NCBI GenBank assembly: GCA_022749755.1
Contig: CM040442.1
Location: 8,406,457-8,470,456, forward strand
From: Azadirachta indica
Lineage: Eukaryota; Streptophyta; Magnoliopsida; Sapindales; Meliaceae
DNA: 64,000 bases
Direction: 5' to 3'
Both the position numbers and the translations under genes were made by a program. The notes under the pieces are model-generated. The model was not told the origin of the DNA and did no database searches. It saw only the letters and a list, made by a program, of their open reading frames with translations. Shown piece by piece: positions 12,034 to 24,037 of the stretch (within the stretch, counting starts at the first letter, position 1; every line of letters starts with the position of its first letter).

Positions 12034-15000
12034 ATGAGCTCATTTACCTGTAATCACCTTCCGCTTCCCAGTCCGTCGCCAACGCCGCGACAAACACCGT
12101 TTTGCCGAGGAACCCACCTCCCATATCATCACCCGCCACGTCCCGGTTTCAGAATTTTCACAGGTACACATTCTGTTTATCCCTTTTGTTTTGTTCGAAG
12201 AATTTAGAACTGTTGTAGTTGGAAACTGTTAATATAAAACAAGCTATCATTTTTACATAAAGATTTGTTGCGTGCAGCTCAGCAGATACGAATACTCATG
12301 GCTTTAGGTTTTAGGTTTTTGTGGGTAGAAATTACAATTAAAATATGATGAGAAGAAAGAGTAGCTCTTTGCTTTATTTAGCACATAAGTAAGCTGAGTA
12401 GGCTGTACCTGTGGCACTTCTGTGAGTCAATTGTGTGCTAAGAATAAGAAATTTCTATCCACTTGAATTTGAAATGTGAATATGTAGTATGCTGCATGCA
12501 ACAGATCTTAGTAACTAGAACCGATAGTTTTATTTGAAGCTTTTATTTTGTCAATCTGTGAGAAAATGCTGCGCGAGTCTTTTTTGATTCTTATGTTTTT
12601 AGGTGATTGAATGAAAATTTTGTGAATTTTATGTTTGTGGTTTGTTGTTCACTTTCTTTTGTTGATTCTTGCATAGTTATTGAAGTAGAATGCATGAATT
12701 TGGGGATTGTTTTCGGGGGGTGGTTTCATGAGTAACTTGTGCATGATTTCATATTTTAAGTGGAAATTTTCAAAATGCAGGAGACTTCTTATCTTGTGTT
12801 AGAAGGGAAACACTGAATTGCAATGTAGATGTAGAGAGCAGAGTATTTACTGTTTTACTTTCTTATGTTTTAGGTTGAGAAACTCGAAGTTTTTCTTTGT
12901 GACATTGCTGTCAAGTAGAGGGGAGGGGGAGGGGGAGGGGGAGGTCAGCAGTCAATAATGTGTCTTTGAATCATTTTGGTGCTGTAAAAAGTGTGTTTTA
13001 AATAGTCAATATTGAATTTATATCAGTTTTGTATTTTTGGATTGTGGTAAATGTTTATTTTGTGGATAAAAAAATAAAAAAAGCACTACAAATTTTTTTC
13101 TCTTTCTACAAGATAACAAATAGTTTCTTGTAGAAATCATTCTTAGGTCAAAACAGTTCTTAAGTTTCATTATGAAAAGCACTTAATGGTTGTTCTTTCA
13201 AAAAGTGATCTTAAGTGCTTGTATGGAAACCGCTTTTGCTAAAAATGCTTTCCTCAGGGCACTGTAACTAATTAATTTATGTTTATATTTAGGTACGAAA
13301 TCATATAGCCAGAGATTTGCCGGTAATATTAGTGTTGCAAAAGCCTCAGTATCAGTTTGGGATGAGAAACCCTACGAAATTCTACCCACTGGAAAAATAA
13401 GTTACTTGGATGAACAGGATGTAGTCACATTTCTTGATCCTCCAAAGGAGTTGATTCCTTTGGACCCTGGTTCTTATAATCCCGCTGCTTATCTTTGGTA
13501 AGAATCAATGCACTTAGCACTCGACACAATTTTATTTTTTGTTTGTTCCATCCTTTTCTTATCTGTAGTTGGTTTCTGTTTGGAAATGGTGTAAAATCAT
13601 TGTGTTTTCTGATGGTCGGCAATAAAAACTCATGGGTTCATCCTATTAATTGTGGGATTTTACATTAATTGAGAATGACAACTAAGCTTTGGCTTACGAT
13701 TTTTTGAAATGAAAAAAGAGATGAACATTACTTTCAGCTCCTAGATTTTCTTAGATGCAGAGATATTTTATGTTTCATTATTAATGATTTCTTTGAATCT
13801 GTATTCATGTCATACTTTTGTGATTAACAGGAAGAAAATTGAAGACATTCCGGAGCAAAGGCGACATCGGTTGCTACAACTGCTGAAACCTAGGTCATCT
13901 CAGTGAAGCTTCAAAACATTCACATCTTAGCATAAGGATGAGCTTCCCTGGAAGCTGTTCCTGTCTCATTATTGACTTCAGATCTCCATCTAATTTTGTA
14001 ATTTGTTTATTAATCTGTGGATTTCATGTTTTGGTTCTGAAGTTGGCATATAATATCTGTACAGAGACTTGTTGTTTTGAATGTTAATCCTTTATATACC
14101 ATGACAAATGTGATGCAGGCTTATTTCAAGAGCTTGGGAGATAGCTGGTGCACGATACAATGATCCAAAGTTTGCAAAAAAAATTGCATCTAATGTGTTA
14201 CCTAATGAACATGTTCAAATTCCGCTTGAGTTTTACAATTGCCGAACAAGTGGAGGTAAGTTGTTTGAGGAGAGAAACTAATCTTTTTTTGGATCTAATG
14301 GCATCTGATGATGATTAAACAAATTTTAGATGAATAGGAATGGTGAACTGTATTATATTTTCTCTCAAGAGTTCCATATTTGTTTTAGATGTGGGGAACA
14401 TTTTTTTAATTGATATTTTATTATCTCTTTCTAATAGAAATTGGACATAATTTAATGCTTTGTGCGTGATGAAGTGGATGTTTGAATATTCAATAAATAA
14501 TGAAGGCGGAAGCATCAACTCCATGCAACTTGAGAAATCCAAGTCCCTATTAGTTGGAAATGGCTAGAGCGAAATCCCTTTTTCAGTTCTCTTTTTGGCC
14601 ATTTCAGTTGACTCCTATATCATTAGTGGCAACAATTCTTTTCCCTACTGCTACAGTCCCCTTTACGCTTTCATCTTATTGTTGTTGTACTTTTTATTGT
14701 TACACCTGAATAAAAACTTCATTTGGTGGTTGATTCTCATTTTTCCCATTAGGGAAACCTAGTTCTTTCTGCAAAGCATTGCTCCTTTGTTTTTTCCCGT
14801 CTCAATGTTCAACATTGAACTAAGCATCCATATTTTAGCCACAGAAATGTTTCATATAACTGTAAACTGCCTGTGTTTTGTATAAAAGATTTCAAAATAG
14901 TTGCAAAAAATATCATTTGGTTGAATATAATAATTCAAAACAGAAAAGAGAGAGAGAGGAGAGAAGGCAAAAAAGGCCACAAGATTGTCATTTTACGTTG

Positions 15001-17850
15001 TGCAGATACAAAAGTTTTGAGCACATAAATAGCTTAATCTTTTTTTTTTTTGGTTTATTATTCTACCGACCTTAGATTAGTAGTGACTAAATGTTTTGAC
15101 TTGGGTCTTGGCACTTGGGAGGGATTTCCTTAGAATTGGTAATTCCTATTTGTTTGAAACATTATTTATTTTTATTGAGAGATGAATAATTCTTAGGTTG
15201 AAATAGGAATATAGAGAAAAATGCAAGAAAAGAATTGCTTGTCCATGCAATGAAACTGCATATTGGATATGACTCTTGGAGGAGCTTTTCTTTTCTTCTT
15301 CTTTCCACATTCCTCAATTTCTTATAAGGCTTGCCTCTATTGGTTGGTATCTGCTGATGTTTTATGTTAAAATTATGACTTAATTCCCTCTTTCCAACCT
15401 CCTATTTTTTGTGAATTTTCAAGTTCCCTTGTCAATTTTTGTCAGATGTTTATTGGATACTGACTTCCATCCCTGGTATGGTATTGGTATTGAAAACTGT
15501 TAACTAGGTCCATGGCCCATTGCTTGGATCAATTTCTTTAAGAAGGTTTGTTCTGGACTCCTCTGTCCTAAAGCATGATTGCGTTATCTTTTTCTCTTAT
15601 GTTGTTACATTTGACATTTTGTTTCATTCCTTAATATTATATATATGTGTGTAATAATGGATCAAATTCAATTGTTTCACTTCTCAGGCAATATTTTGCA
15701 GTGATGAAGGCAACACATATGGGCGATTTATGGGTAAGGATGTCCATAAATTTGGCTTCATACTAACACTTGGTTGCTCGTATTTGCTCATGGTTTATTT
15801 TTCTGTATTTAAATGTCTATGTTATCTATTTGAAACAAATTTAAAATTGTTCAGGTGCATCTGGTTTGGCTAAATTTGCAAGTTCTTTTAGTCCATTATA
15901 TTTCGTGGTCAGACAACAGAAGGAAGTAATGTCGACTGAACAGCCCTGTGATTTGGCATATGAATTAGGGGATGGACTCTTTAGTCTTCATCAATACCCA
16001 CAAGGTTTCCCAAAACCAGGTGAGAATTATTCATAACATCTAACGCTCTCAAATTTTGAGTCTTGATTCTTTTCATGCAAATTTATTTCCCAGAGTTTGT
16101 TTGAAAGAATTGCCAATATCATTCCTATAGTTTGGCTTCATGAATAGCTCCTTATCTGCATATGCTGTGTGTATCATATGATTTTCTGTTATTTATACTT
16201 ATTTGGCAGAGAATTAAAAGGATTTGACATATATTCCAAGCAACATCATAGAGAGTACTGAGATGTGGAAATTTTATTAAACTTTTCCTCATGCACCCCA
16301 TAGTTCATATGATGATAGTGCTAAAAGCAGCAACTAGGGTCGGGATTTAATGTGAAAGGTATTTCATCAGATATGTAAAATGATCTATCAAGTTGACTTG
16401 GCTAAGTTATGAAAGTTTAGCTAAGTTTGTGAAGCTCAGCCAAGTTGAAAATTACAGTTTAGTTCACCAAAGAGTAAGAAATCAGAGGAAAAAAAAGATG
16501 AAAAGATATGGAAAGAGAAGAGCAATGAGGAAAAACCGTGGCAGAATTGCCTTCTATACAGCTTGAAGTCTTAAATCTCAATAATATGTTTATCATCAAG
16601 TGTCAACAGTCCTTTTTATTTTATCCTAAAAGAAATTAAATTACTAATAGTGAAAAATCTGAATATAACTTGTTCATATTTGTCTCCAAATGATGTCCCC
16701 ATGTAAAATAACCTATAAAGGTAAATAGAAGACATAAATTAACTGAGGACCTCATTACTACTACCAACACCTGTTGGATCAAGAAGTATTCTTGTTGTGA
16801 GGTTTTATTTTCTGAAGAGGATAGTTCCTCTCCAACTATGATATCTTTGTTGCTTCAATTTTCTGTGTTGCTAAAAAACTTGGTTTGGGTTAGATTTCAC
16901 AATGCTTTGGTGCAATGATCGGCTCGCTTGACCACAGAGGACTCAATAGTTTTCTTTACCTTCTTTTGTTATTGGAAGATCTCTTGCTGTGGTCTGTTAA
17001 CCTTCTTTGAGCCTAGTGAGAAGAGTTACTCTCTGACATAGGTATAATAATGTTGTGCCTGACTATTAAATAACCATGGACCTCTTAATAGAAATGGATT
17101 GTAACAATGTGAGGGACGACATCATGGTGGACCTTGGTAATCAGCCCAACAATGAAATAGCTTTGGGAGCAACACCAGTTAATCCTCAGACAATTTCTCT
17201 CATGGCTGAATTAGGAATCTGTTCGCAAACATTAACTTCATCTCACAGGTTGTGGAAGTTAGGTATTTTGTTGTTTTCTTGAAGATACCTATGCAGAAAG
17301 GTTACTGGCTCAGATTGAATTGTTTTGTTTCTCAAGCTGGACAGATTTACAAACTTCACAGCTTGCTGTCATAAGTCTTGAAAACGGTATCAAATTTTGA
17401 ACTCACCTAAATGTTCGTCACCATAGGATCGCAGACTATTTATAGTCAAGGAAAACAATATTAAGGTAATTTATTGTAGTTGGATCTTGGGGACTTTGGT
17501 GCAGTGCGGGACAATCCCGATAGATCTCAGGTTACCAATTTTATAGTGGTGGTTTTGAATTTTTATATCTTACATATTTCACCATTACCTATCATAATCA
17601 TTTTAGATTTCTATTTTCCAGCTGCAGAAAATTTTCCGGGTCTTACCAATTTATGCCTTCTGTACTTTTTGCAGCAAAACATCCTTATCCTTTCAACGAC
17701 CAGGTTGTGATCTATATCCGACATGTTGGCCCTGGAGTTTTAGTAGGGCAAGCATGGCAAGAAGGGGAACAATTACAGCAACTTCCTCAAAAGTTATATG
17801 GAGAAATTTTAATGGTGAAAGATTATTCTTCATTCAGAGGAATTCACTGA
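12034..17850 (+). CDS. Conserved plant protein of unknown function, probably plastid-targeted, 8 exons, 319 aa
   Basis: I do not recognise a named family. Exons are 12034-12163, 13293-13497, 13831-13893, 14119-14255, 15508-15545, 15688-15733, 15855-16019 and 17675-17850. Every junction is GT-AG and in phase, giving 960 nt. The first about 45 residues are rich in S, P, T, R and H with almost no acidic residues, which fits a chloroplast transit peptide. The mature part has a short DPPKELIPLDP stretch, an AYLWKKIEDIPEQRRHRLL segment, a central GGPWPIAWINFFKK motif, and a C-terminal half with GRFMGASGLAKFASSFSPLY, YELGDGL and VGPGVLVGQAW. No membrane helix is obvious. The exon joins read smoothly, which supports a real gene. 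The last three introns are short to moderate except intron 7 (1.65 kb). The function is open. Confidence 0.82.
12918..12944 (+). repeat. G-rich tandem repeat (GGGGGA units), possible G-quadruplex
   Basis: Five runs of four to five G separated by single A bases lie in the first intron of the unknown plastid-protein gene, on its coding strand. Spacing and run length meet the usual G-quadruplex pattern. It is the only such tract I noticed in this AT-rich window. Confidence 0.6.
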
Positions 17851-19714
17851 GATAATGTTGTCTTTTGAAATATATGTACATATATATTTTGTATTTCCGG
17901 GGTCTACAGATGTGTAATTTCGGCTTTTAAGAAATTCCTTGATAATTTTTTTTTATGAGAATTCTCATGATAATGTTAGTTTCCGTTTAATTGACAATTT
18001 TTATGTTGAATTAGTGATTACACATCAATTTCAAACATATTAAGTCAATTTCAAACATTATTCTTAATGTAAATAAATTAGTTCTGTATTTAAGTGAAGA
18101 TGGCGTAATGGACCTCTTTTATTGGGTTTGTTTGATGAATTATCCCATTTTTGTTTTGTAATAAATGTTTGAATATTTGGTATTTGCTAAACGCTTGTAA
18201 AAGAATTTAGAGTTATTATATGTAGTTTGTGAAAGTAATAACTTAACGAGTTATTAACACGCCTCGCCTGAGCTGAGGTTGGGGATCGTATTGCTTAAAA
18301 AGCATCTTAAAATGGGGTAATAACATTTTAGTCCCTGACTTTGGAGAATCAGCAAAGTAGAACTGGGTTTATTCAATTTTAACAAATTAATTCTCGTTAT
18401 CGTGCCATACAAATTGTTAATAAAATTATATGCAATTATATATTTACCTTTATTAAACAAATACAGAGCTCAAAAATTTTCGTACATCAAATTGAACAAG
18501 TACTGATAGATACAAAATTATTCAACTCCATATAAATTACAAAACTTATTAGAATATTAGATTGTATTTTATTGTAATGATGAAGATATGGTAAATATAA
18601 AAATGGATATGGTACGAATATAATAAAGGTACATAGTATCCGTTTAGGATATGGTACATCTAAAATATTTGCGAAATTAAGATATAATAAACTTTAAGTC
18701 GTGTATTAACTCTTCACCTTTTTCTTAATTTTTGTTTCTACTCTTAGGTGTAAGTCATATATTTTAAGTTTTTAATACTACCAAAAACACTTTTAAATTG
18801 TGAAATTTTAATTTTAAATTTGACAATTGTATGTTTGAATTACACGAGACATATTAAATTTTGCCTTCAATTTTTAGAATAATTAATCAGGTCAGTTGAT
18901 TTTTGATAATATTATACGTATATATGTGCATATTATTCTTCTTCTTCATAAGTTGCAATCTATTATGTTTATTTACTTAAAATGTAATTTTATAATTTAT
19001 TATTCTTGTTAATTAATTCTTATTTGACACTTACTTAAATTCTATAAATTCTTAAACTTTGCTCTTTAATTTTTTTTTTGATTGGAGGGATATTTTAATA
19101 AATTTCTTATTTTTTTAAATTTTTAAAATTTTATAGATTGTTATAATTATTGAATTTAACAATTTTATATTATTGTAATTATATGTATTTTTAGGATGTT
19201 AATATAACATTAATTTTTTAATTTAATTTATTGACACAGTACTTAATTTTTGAAAAATAAAATCCTAAGGGTTAATTTCCGTTTTTGCGCTTGATTTTTA
19301 ACATGTTTTAATCTGTTACAACAATAGAGGTTAATTTGTTCAAATTGAAAAAATATATTATAATTTATTGTTTTACTAAAGTTTTAGGGATGAAAATGTT
19401 AGTACTTCAAAATTGAATTTAAAATGATATAGTTCAATGTCTATAAGGATAACGAGAGGGGCAATCAGTGATTATTTTCAAAAGTTTACCTTTAAGTGAT
19501 ATTATACCAAACCTAAGGGAGGTATGTGATAATAAATCTACATGTAGTATAGATATGTAGGAAGTGTCCGAAATTACAGAACAGATAGAAAAGAAGAAAT
19601 CTCACACCCAAATTCTAACCTTAATTAATACAACAAAATCAGATTTCTTGAATTAAGTCTTACACAACAAAAACAAACGAAGAAAATTAATTTGACAGTT
19701 TATCTTAATAAGTC
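17851..19714. other. AT-rich intergenic region with a dispersed repeat module in both orientations
   Basis: No gene is supported. Near 18310-18400 a module begins with a TAACATTTTAGTCCCTGA phrase followed by a TTTTAACAAATTAA phrase. A related module runs in the opposite orientation at about 19300-19420. The pair could be the ends of an old inverted-repeat element. The same module type recurs in the introns of the NLR genes further right. Confidence 0.4.
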
Positions 19715-20523
19715 TTATGGCGAACGAACCCTGTAATCATCAGGCGTGATGTATTTCAATCGCAGACCTGGAAACAAATCATCGAGGTTTTTCTGCACAT
19801 GTTTAGGTCTCTTCTTAATCCTTCTGCTTCGTTGCAATCCCCCCATTGCTAACATATCAGCTTCAATCTCTTCTCTTTTAAGCGCGACGGAGAACTTCGA
19901 GAAGTCTCGCTTCTTTTTTTCCCTATTTTCTTTAATGAATGGAACAATGCCTAGCTGGTCAGTTGATTCAGGCTGCTGAACCGCTTGATCACCTCTTTCA
20001 TTCTCCGAAGTTTCAACCGTTAGATTCAAAGGAGTCCCCGTTGATTCGGAACTGTTTTGAGTGGAGAAAGACGGCAAGTCGTCTTGGAAAGAAATATTCT
20101 TCCGAAAACTGGCCGCTGTTTTCTACTCATTGCTAACAAATCAGCTTTGATGTTATCTCTTTCAAGCGAAAACGGGAATGTTGGCTTTCTTTCCTCAGTC
20201 TTTTCCGTTTCGTCTTTCGCCGATTGTTCATCGGTTGTTGCAACCGCGTCATCAGCTATGTTCTTCCTCTGCAAACCAAGCTTCAACACGATCTTGGGAT
20301 AAGTACCGGCAGCCGATGTCATTGACGTCTTCTGGGAAGTCTTATCAACTGCTGAATCTTTATCATTCCTAGAGGTGGAAACGTTGGATGTGTTGATAAC
20401 GTTGGAGAGTTGGCAGGAAAGATCGCGGGTGCTGGGTTGGTCGACGGGAGTGGCGCTCCATTTCAACTGCGGCAACGAGGAACTGCTTACAGATTGTGAT
20501 GGCAATGGAAAACTTGGTGCCAT
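19715..20523 (-). pseudogene. DUF1639-family gene, frameshifted copy
   Basis: This is the left member of a tandem pair of DUF1639 genes, whose molecular function is unknown. The start at 20521-20523 gives a protein beginning MAPS. That frame encodes the first about 140 residues, including LPQLKWSATP and a TFPFSLERDNIKADLLAMS motif, but runs on to a stop at 20026-20028. The conserved C-terminal domain is in another frame, 19715-20077: SVALKREEIEADMLAMGG, RRIKKRPKHVQ, then DDLFPGLRLKYITPDDY. Comparison with the intact neighbour puts the frame break between about 20080 and 20115. No splice sites there would rescue it. A sequencing error is possible but cannot be tested here. A truncated 165-residue product is possible. 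Confidence 0.72.
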
Positions 20524-20593
20524 TGCAAAATCTACTGCAAGAATTCCAACTGAACAGACGTGATCAAATATTGATTTGATCAACTTAATTCAA

Positions 20594-20604
20594 ATATATA
20601 TATA
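20594..20604 (-). promoter_or_regulatory. TATA-like element of the frameshifted DUF1639 copy
   Basis: A TATATATATA run lies about 70-80 bases upstream of the start codon at 20523. The intact paralogue has a similar run at nearly the same distance. The shared placement supports a core-promoter role for both. Confidence 0.45.
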
Positions 20605-22940
20605 GCTTGTAAAAGAACAGGAAACTTGAGCTTTAGGTTATTACTTATAAGCGTGTGAGGGAGTGATTCATGGTTTGTAAACTTCTTTTCGTATTACGCT
20701 ATTGATTCCCACAAGTTTTGTTTAGTTATCTCGAAAAGCTTAATCAATTTCCAAATTAAATTATACACACACATATATATATGTGGTAAAGCCCTTTTAA
20801 TTCTAAAAGTTTAGTTTAATACTTTCATTAGTTCTAATACTTTTAAAAATACTCTTAAAAATTTTAATTTATTAAAAAATAACAAGTATATCTCTATATA
20901 ATAATATATTAACAAATTAGATTACTGTAACAGAATAATAATCTACCCAAACAATTTGCTTTATTAAAAGATTCAATAGTAAAGATCAACAACATACAAC
21001 ATGCAATTTTATTGCCAAAATCTTCTCTTCAACAACATGCATCAAATTTAGGATGAAATAGTAAAAAATTTAAAAGAGTAATTGTAGTTAAGTCATACGT
21101 ATTAATGGTAGTGGTATAAATACTTACTTTTCTTTCCAAGAGGGAAGGGGTTTGAATTTTCATAGTAGCTTTGGGGTAGATTTCCCATGAATGAAAACAA
21201 ATTTCGCTTAAATTGAATGTTAATTTTTGTAAAAAAAATTGTATTTATGTCGACTATCGACTCTCAGCAGATTTCCCCAATAATTGTGCAAGATTGGCGT
21301 CTTTTACTACAATTGTCTCTTTCCATAAAATCAATATGATTATAATGCATTTGGCAATTCCGATTTGGTTATTCTACCTTGGAATGAATTTTTATTTGTT
21401 TGATAATTGCATAGAACATGTTTAATGCTCATGTGTCATCTAATTTCGTTTTTTCCGAAATAAAGTTGAAGTCACATTTTGGGTAGGATTCTATTGATTG
21501 TTCAAGCTATGATAAAATTTGATTAACGTTAGACCTTAAAGGGTTGGTGTAGTCCATATACCTTAGATACCTTTCCTGTTGGGCACTTTTTCATCTTTTT
21601 TCACTTTTTGTAAGGTTTAATGCTCTTAAGGTAGTATTTATTTTTTTTTTTGAAGTTTTGAATATGATTGAAATATAAATTTAACTAAAATTTGAATTTA
21701 ATTAATATATTTTTTTTTACTTGATAGTCTTAATATAAATTTTAAGTTGTTTATTTTTATAAAAATAAAAAATTAAAACATTTAAAAGTAATATATTAAG
21801 TTGTTGACATATATAAATATTAAATAATAAACTAAGAGTGTTATTGATAAAAAAAATATTTAATTTATTAAGATATTTAATTATTTAGATTTAAGTTAAA
21901 ATTTTAACTTATGTACATTTACATATTTTTTATAAGTTTTTATGCATAAGTTAAAATACAAACAGCTCTTGAACATTTAAATAAAATTATTCAAACTTAT
22001 GTAAAAAGATAAACATGATAAGTTGGAAAAAAATTATGAACTTATCCAAACCTGGTTATTTTTCTGTTAGCATTCGTTATTAACGTACTTGTATTCATAT
22101 TAGAACTTACCACGGTTAAGTTAGGAAAACCATTTAAGCAAGCCTCACAATCCTAAATTAGAAACATGACCTACATTAATAAGAATTACTTAAATAGTAT
22201 TTTTTAAAATGTGATTAAAAATAATTAGTTTTAAGAAACAAGAATTTGTTGAAATGAATCTAGTGATTTGGGTGTTAATAATGATGATTATCATATAATA
22301 GAATAATGTTTTTAAATAAAATCATGTTCAATAAGAATAATTAATATTTCAATTACCAGGTAAGTTAGATTAGAATACTCTCCCAATTTGTTTTGGTCCT
22401 TGTTTATATAATTAATTAAGTACCATATTTTTATTCCTAAAAATAATAACTCATCATCATTCACTTTTACTCTCTCCTTTTTTAATTTCTTCTCTTTCTC
22501 TCAGTTCTCTGTTAATAGTTTCTTGTAGTTGCAAGAATTATAAACTATTAAATTATCTATTTTATTATCATTAAATCCACAAAATTTAACTCAAAATATA
22601 AATGGTTGGTTTTTCTGTTTATTACTGTCCTCTTAATTTGCATAACAATCTTGTAGATATTAAAACGATTTTATATTGATATAGATGTTTTACAAGAATT
22701 TCATTAGGGTAAGATCAATAACTTCAATTAACTGAATGAAATTCTAATCAAGAAAAAGATGATCATGTTAACGAGAAAATAACAGAAATTACAGACCTGA
22801 TAAAACAAAATTCTTATCAAAATTCGAACCCTTAAATACAACAAAATCAGATTCTAGAGCTTCAATATCCCAGTGGCAATGAGATTCACAAGTTCCAGAT
22901 AACAAAACAAACTTGAAGAAATTGTCTTTGACAGTTTTCC
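20605..22940. other. AT-rich spacer between the two DUF1639 genes
   Basis: No coding sequence is supported in this 2.3 kb. It holds the upstream flank of the broken copy and the downstream flank of the intact copy. A pyrimidine-rich stretch lies near 22470-22510. Phrases such as ATCCAAACC near 22045 look like worn ends of non-autonomous DNA transposons, but I could not define an element. Confidence 0.35.
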
Positions 22941-23954
22941 TTATTCCCGAACTTTGTAATCATCAGGTGTTATGTACTTCAATCGTAATCCCGGAAACAA
23001 ATTATCGAGTTGTCTCTGCACATTCTTGGGTCTTTTCTTAATCCTTCTGCTTCGCTGCAACCCACCCATTGCTATTAGATCAGCTTCAATATCTTCTCTT
23101 GGAAGAGAAACGGAGAATGTCGAGAACGTCTGCTTCTTTTTCACCCCACTTTGCTTCATTGACGGAACAATCCGTAGCTGAGTTGACTCAGGTTCGGCAG
23201 CGACTACGGTTTTATTCACCGCGTCCGAGACTTTCTTCTCGTTCTTCCAAGTCTTAACTTTTTCTCGTTCTTCAGATTCTGCAGAGATTAGGGTTTTGTT
23301 GTGATCCATTGCAATATTACTCGTATCTACCACGTCATCATTCTTTTTGTTGCTTGCTGTAGTGCTGAATCGCAACAGGATTTTACGTCTGCCCTCCGAC
23401 GAAGTTGATGCATTCTCCGAAGTTTCAACCCCTAGATTATTACAACGAGACCCCGTTGAATCGTCTTGAAGCGAATTAATCCTTCTCTTCTCCTCGAGAG
23501 CTGATCTCTTACTCCGCTTTGACCAACTACTCATTGCTAACAAATCAGCTTCAATCTTCTCCCTCCCAAGCGAAACCGGGAATGTTCGCTTCCTAGTTTT
23601 CTCAACCTTTTCGGTTTCATATTCCGCTGATATTTCATTGTTTTCTGGGACTACCTGATTGTCAGTCTTGTTCTTCTTGCTCTGCAAACTTAACTTCAAC
23701 ATGATGGGATAATCATCAGCCACCGTTGTCGTTGATGTCTTCTGTAAAGTCATACTCATTGAAGCTTGATTGTTTTCAGAAGCAGAAACCTGGGACTTGT
23801 AGTCTTCACATGCCTTGATTATGTCGGAGAGTTGGCGGGAAAAGTTGGTGTTGGCTTCGCCGGTGGCGGTGTTGGTGGTGGTGGCGGTCCATTCCAACTG
23901 TGGCATCGAGGAACTGCTAACGGATTGTGGTGGCAAGGAAGAGCTTGACGCCAT
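22941..23954 (-). CDS. DUF1639-family protein, single exon, 337 aa
   Basis: This is the intact right member of the DUF1639 pair, a plant-specific family of unknown function. It is an uninterrupted frame starting MASSSSLPPQSVSSSSMPQLEW. It is hydrophilic and rich in S, K, E and T, with no signal peptide or membrane helix, so a soluble, possibly nuclear, protein is plausible. Two related segments stand out: residues about 124-142 (TFPVSL, then EKIEADLLAM) and 276-297 (TFSVSL-type, then EDIEADLIAMGG). This suggests an internal duplication. The C-terminus carries RSRRIKKRPKNVQ and LDNLFPGLRLKYITPDDYKV, the part that defines DUF1639. The start agrees with the equivalent ATG in the broken copy. Confidence 0.85.
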   Translation of the reverse strand: MASSSSLPPQSVSSSSMPQLEWTATTTNTATGEANTNFSRQLSDIIKACEDYKSQVSASENNQASMSMTLQKTSTTTVADDYPIMLKLSLQSKKNKTDNQVVPENNEISAEYETEKVEKTRKRTFPVSLGREKIEADLLAMSSWSKRSKRSALEEKRRINSLQDDSTGSRCNNLGVETSENASTSSEGRRKILLRFSTTASNKKNDDVVDTSNIAMDHNKTLISAESEEREKVKTWKNEKKVSDAVNKTVVAAEPESTQLRIVPSMKQSGVKKKQTFSTFSVSLPREDIEADLIAMGGLQRSRRIKKRPKNVQRQLDNLFPGLRLKYITPDDYKVRE

Positions 23955-24028
23955 TGTAGAATCTACGGTACCGTAAACTCCAAGAAATAGACCAGACGAT
24001 GATTTTGATCATATTCAGATGGCTTTTA

Positions 24029-24037
24029 ATATATATA
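24029..24037 (-). promoter_or_regulatory. TATA-like element of the intact DUF1639 gene
   Basis: A TATATATAT run lies about 75 bases upstream of the start codon at 23954. Its position matches the TATA-like run of the broken paralogue. Confidence 0.45.

Noticed and set aside
17076..17282. 68-codon plus-strand frame inside intron 7 of the unknown plastid-protein gene
   Set aside because: Its composition looks somewhat protein-like, but there is no recognised domain, and including it would break the good join from exon 7 to exon 8.
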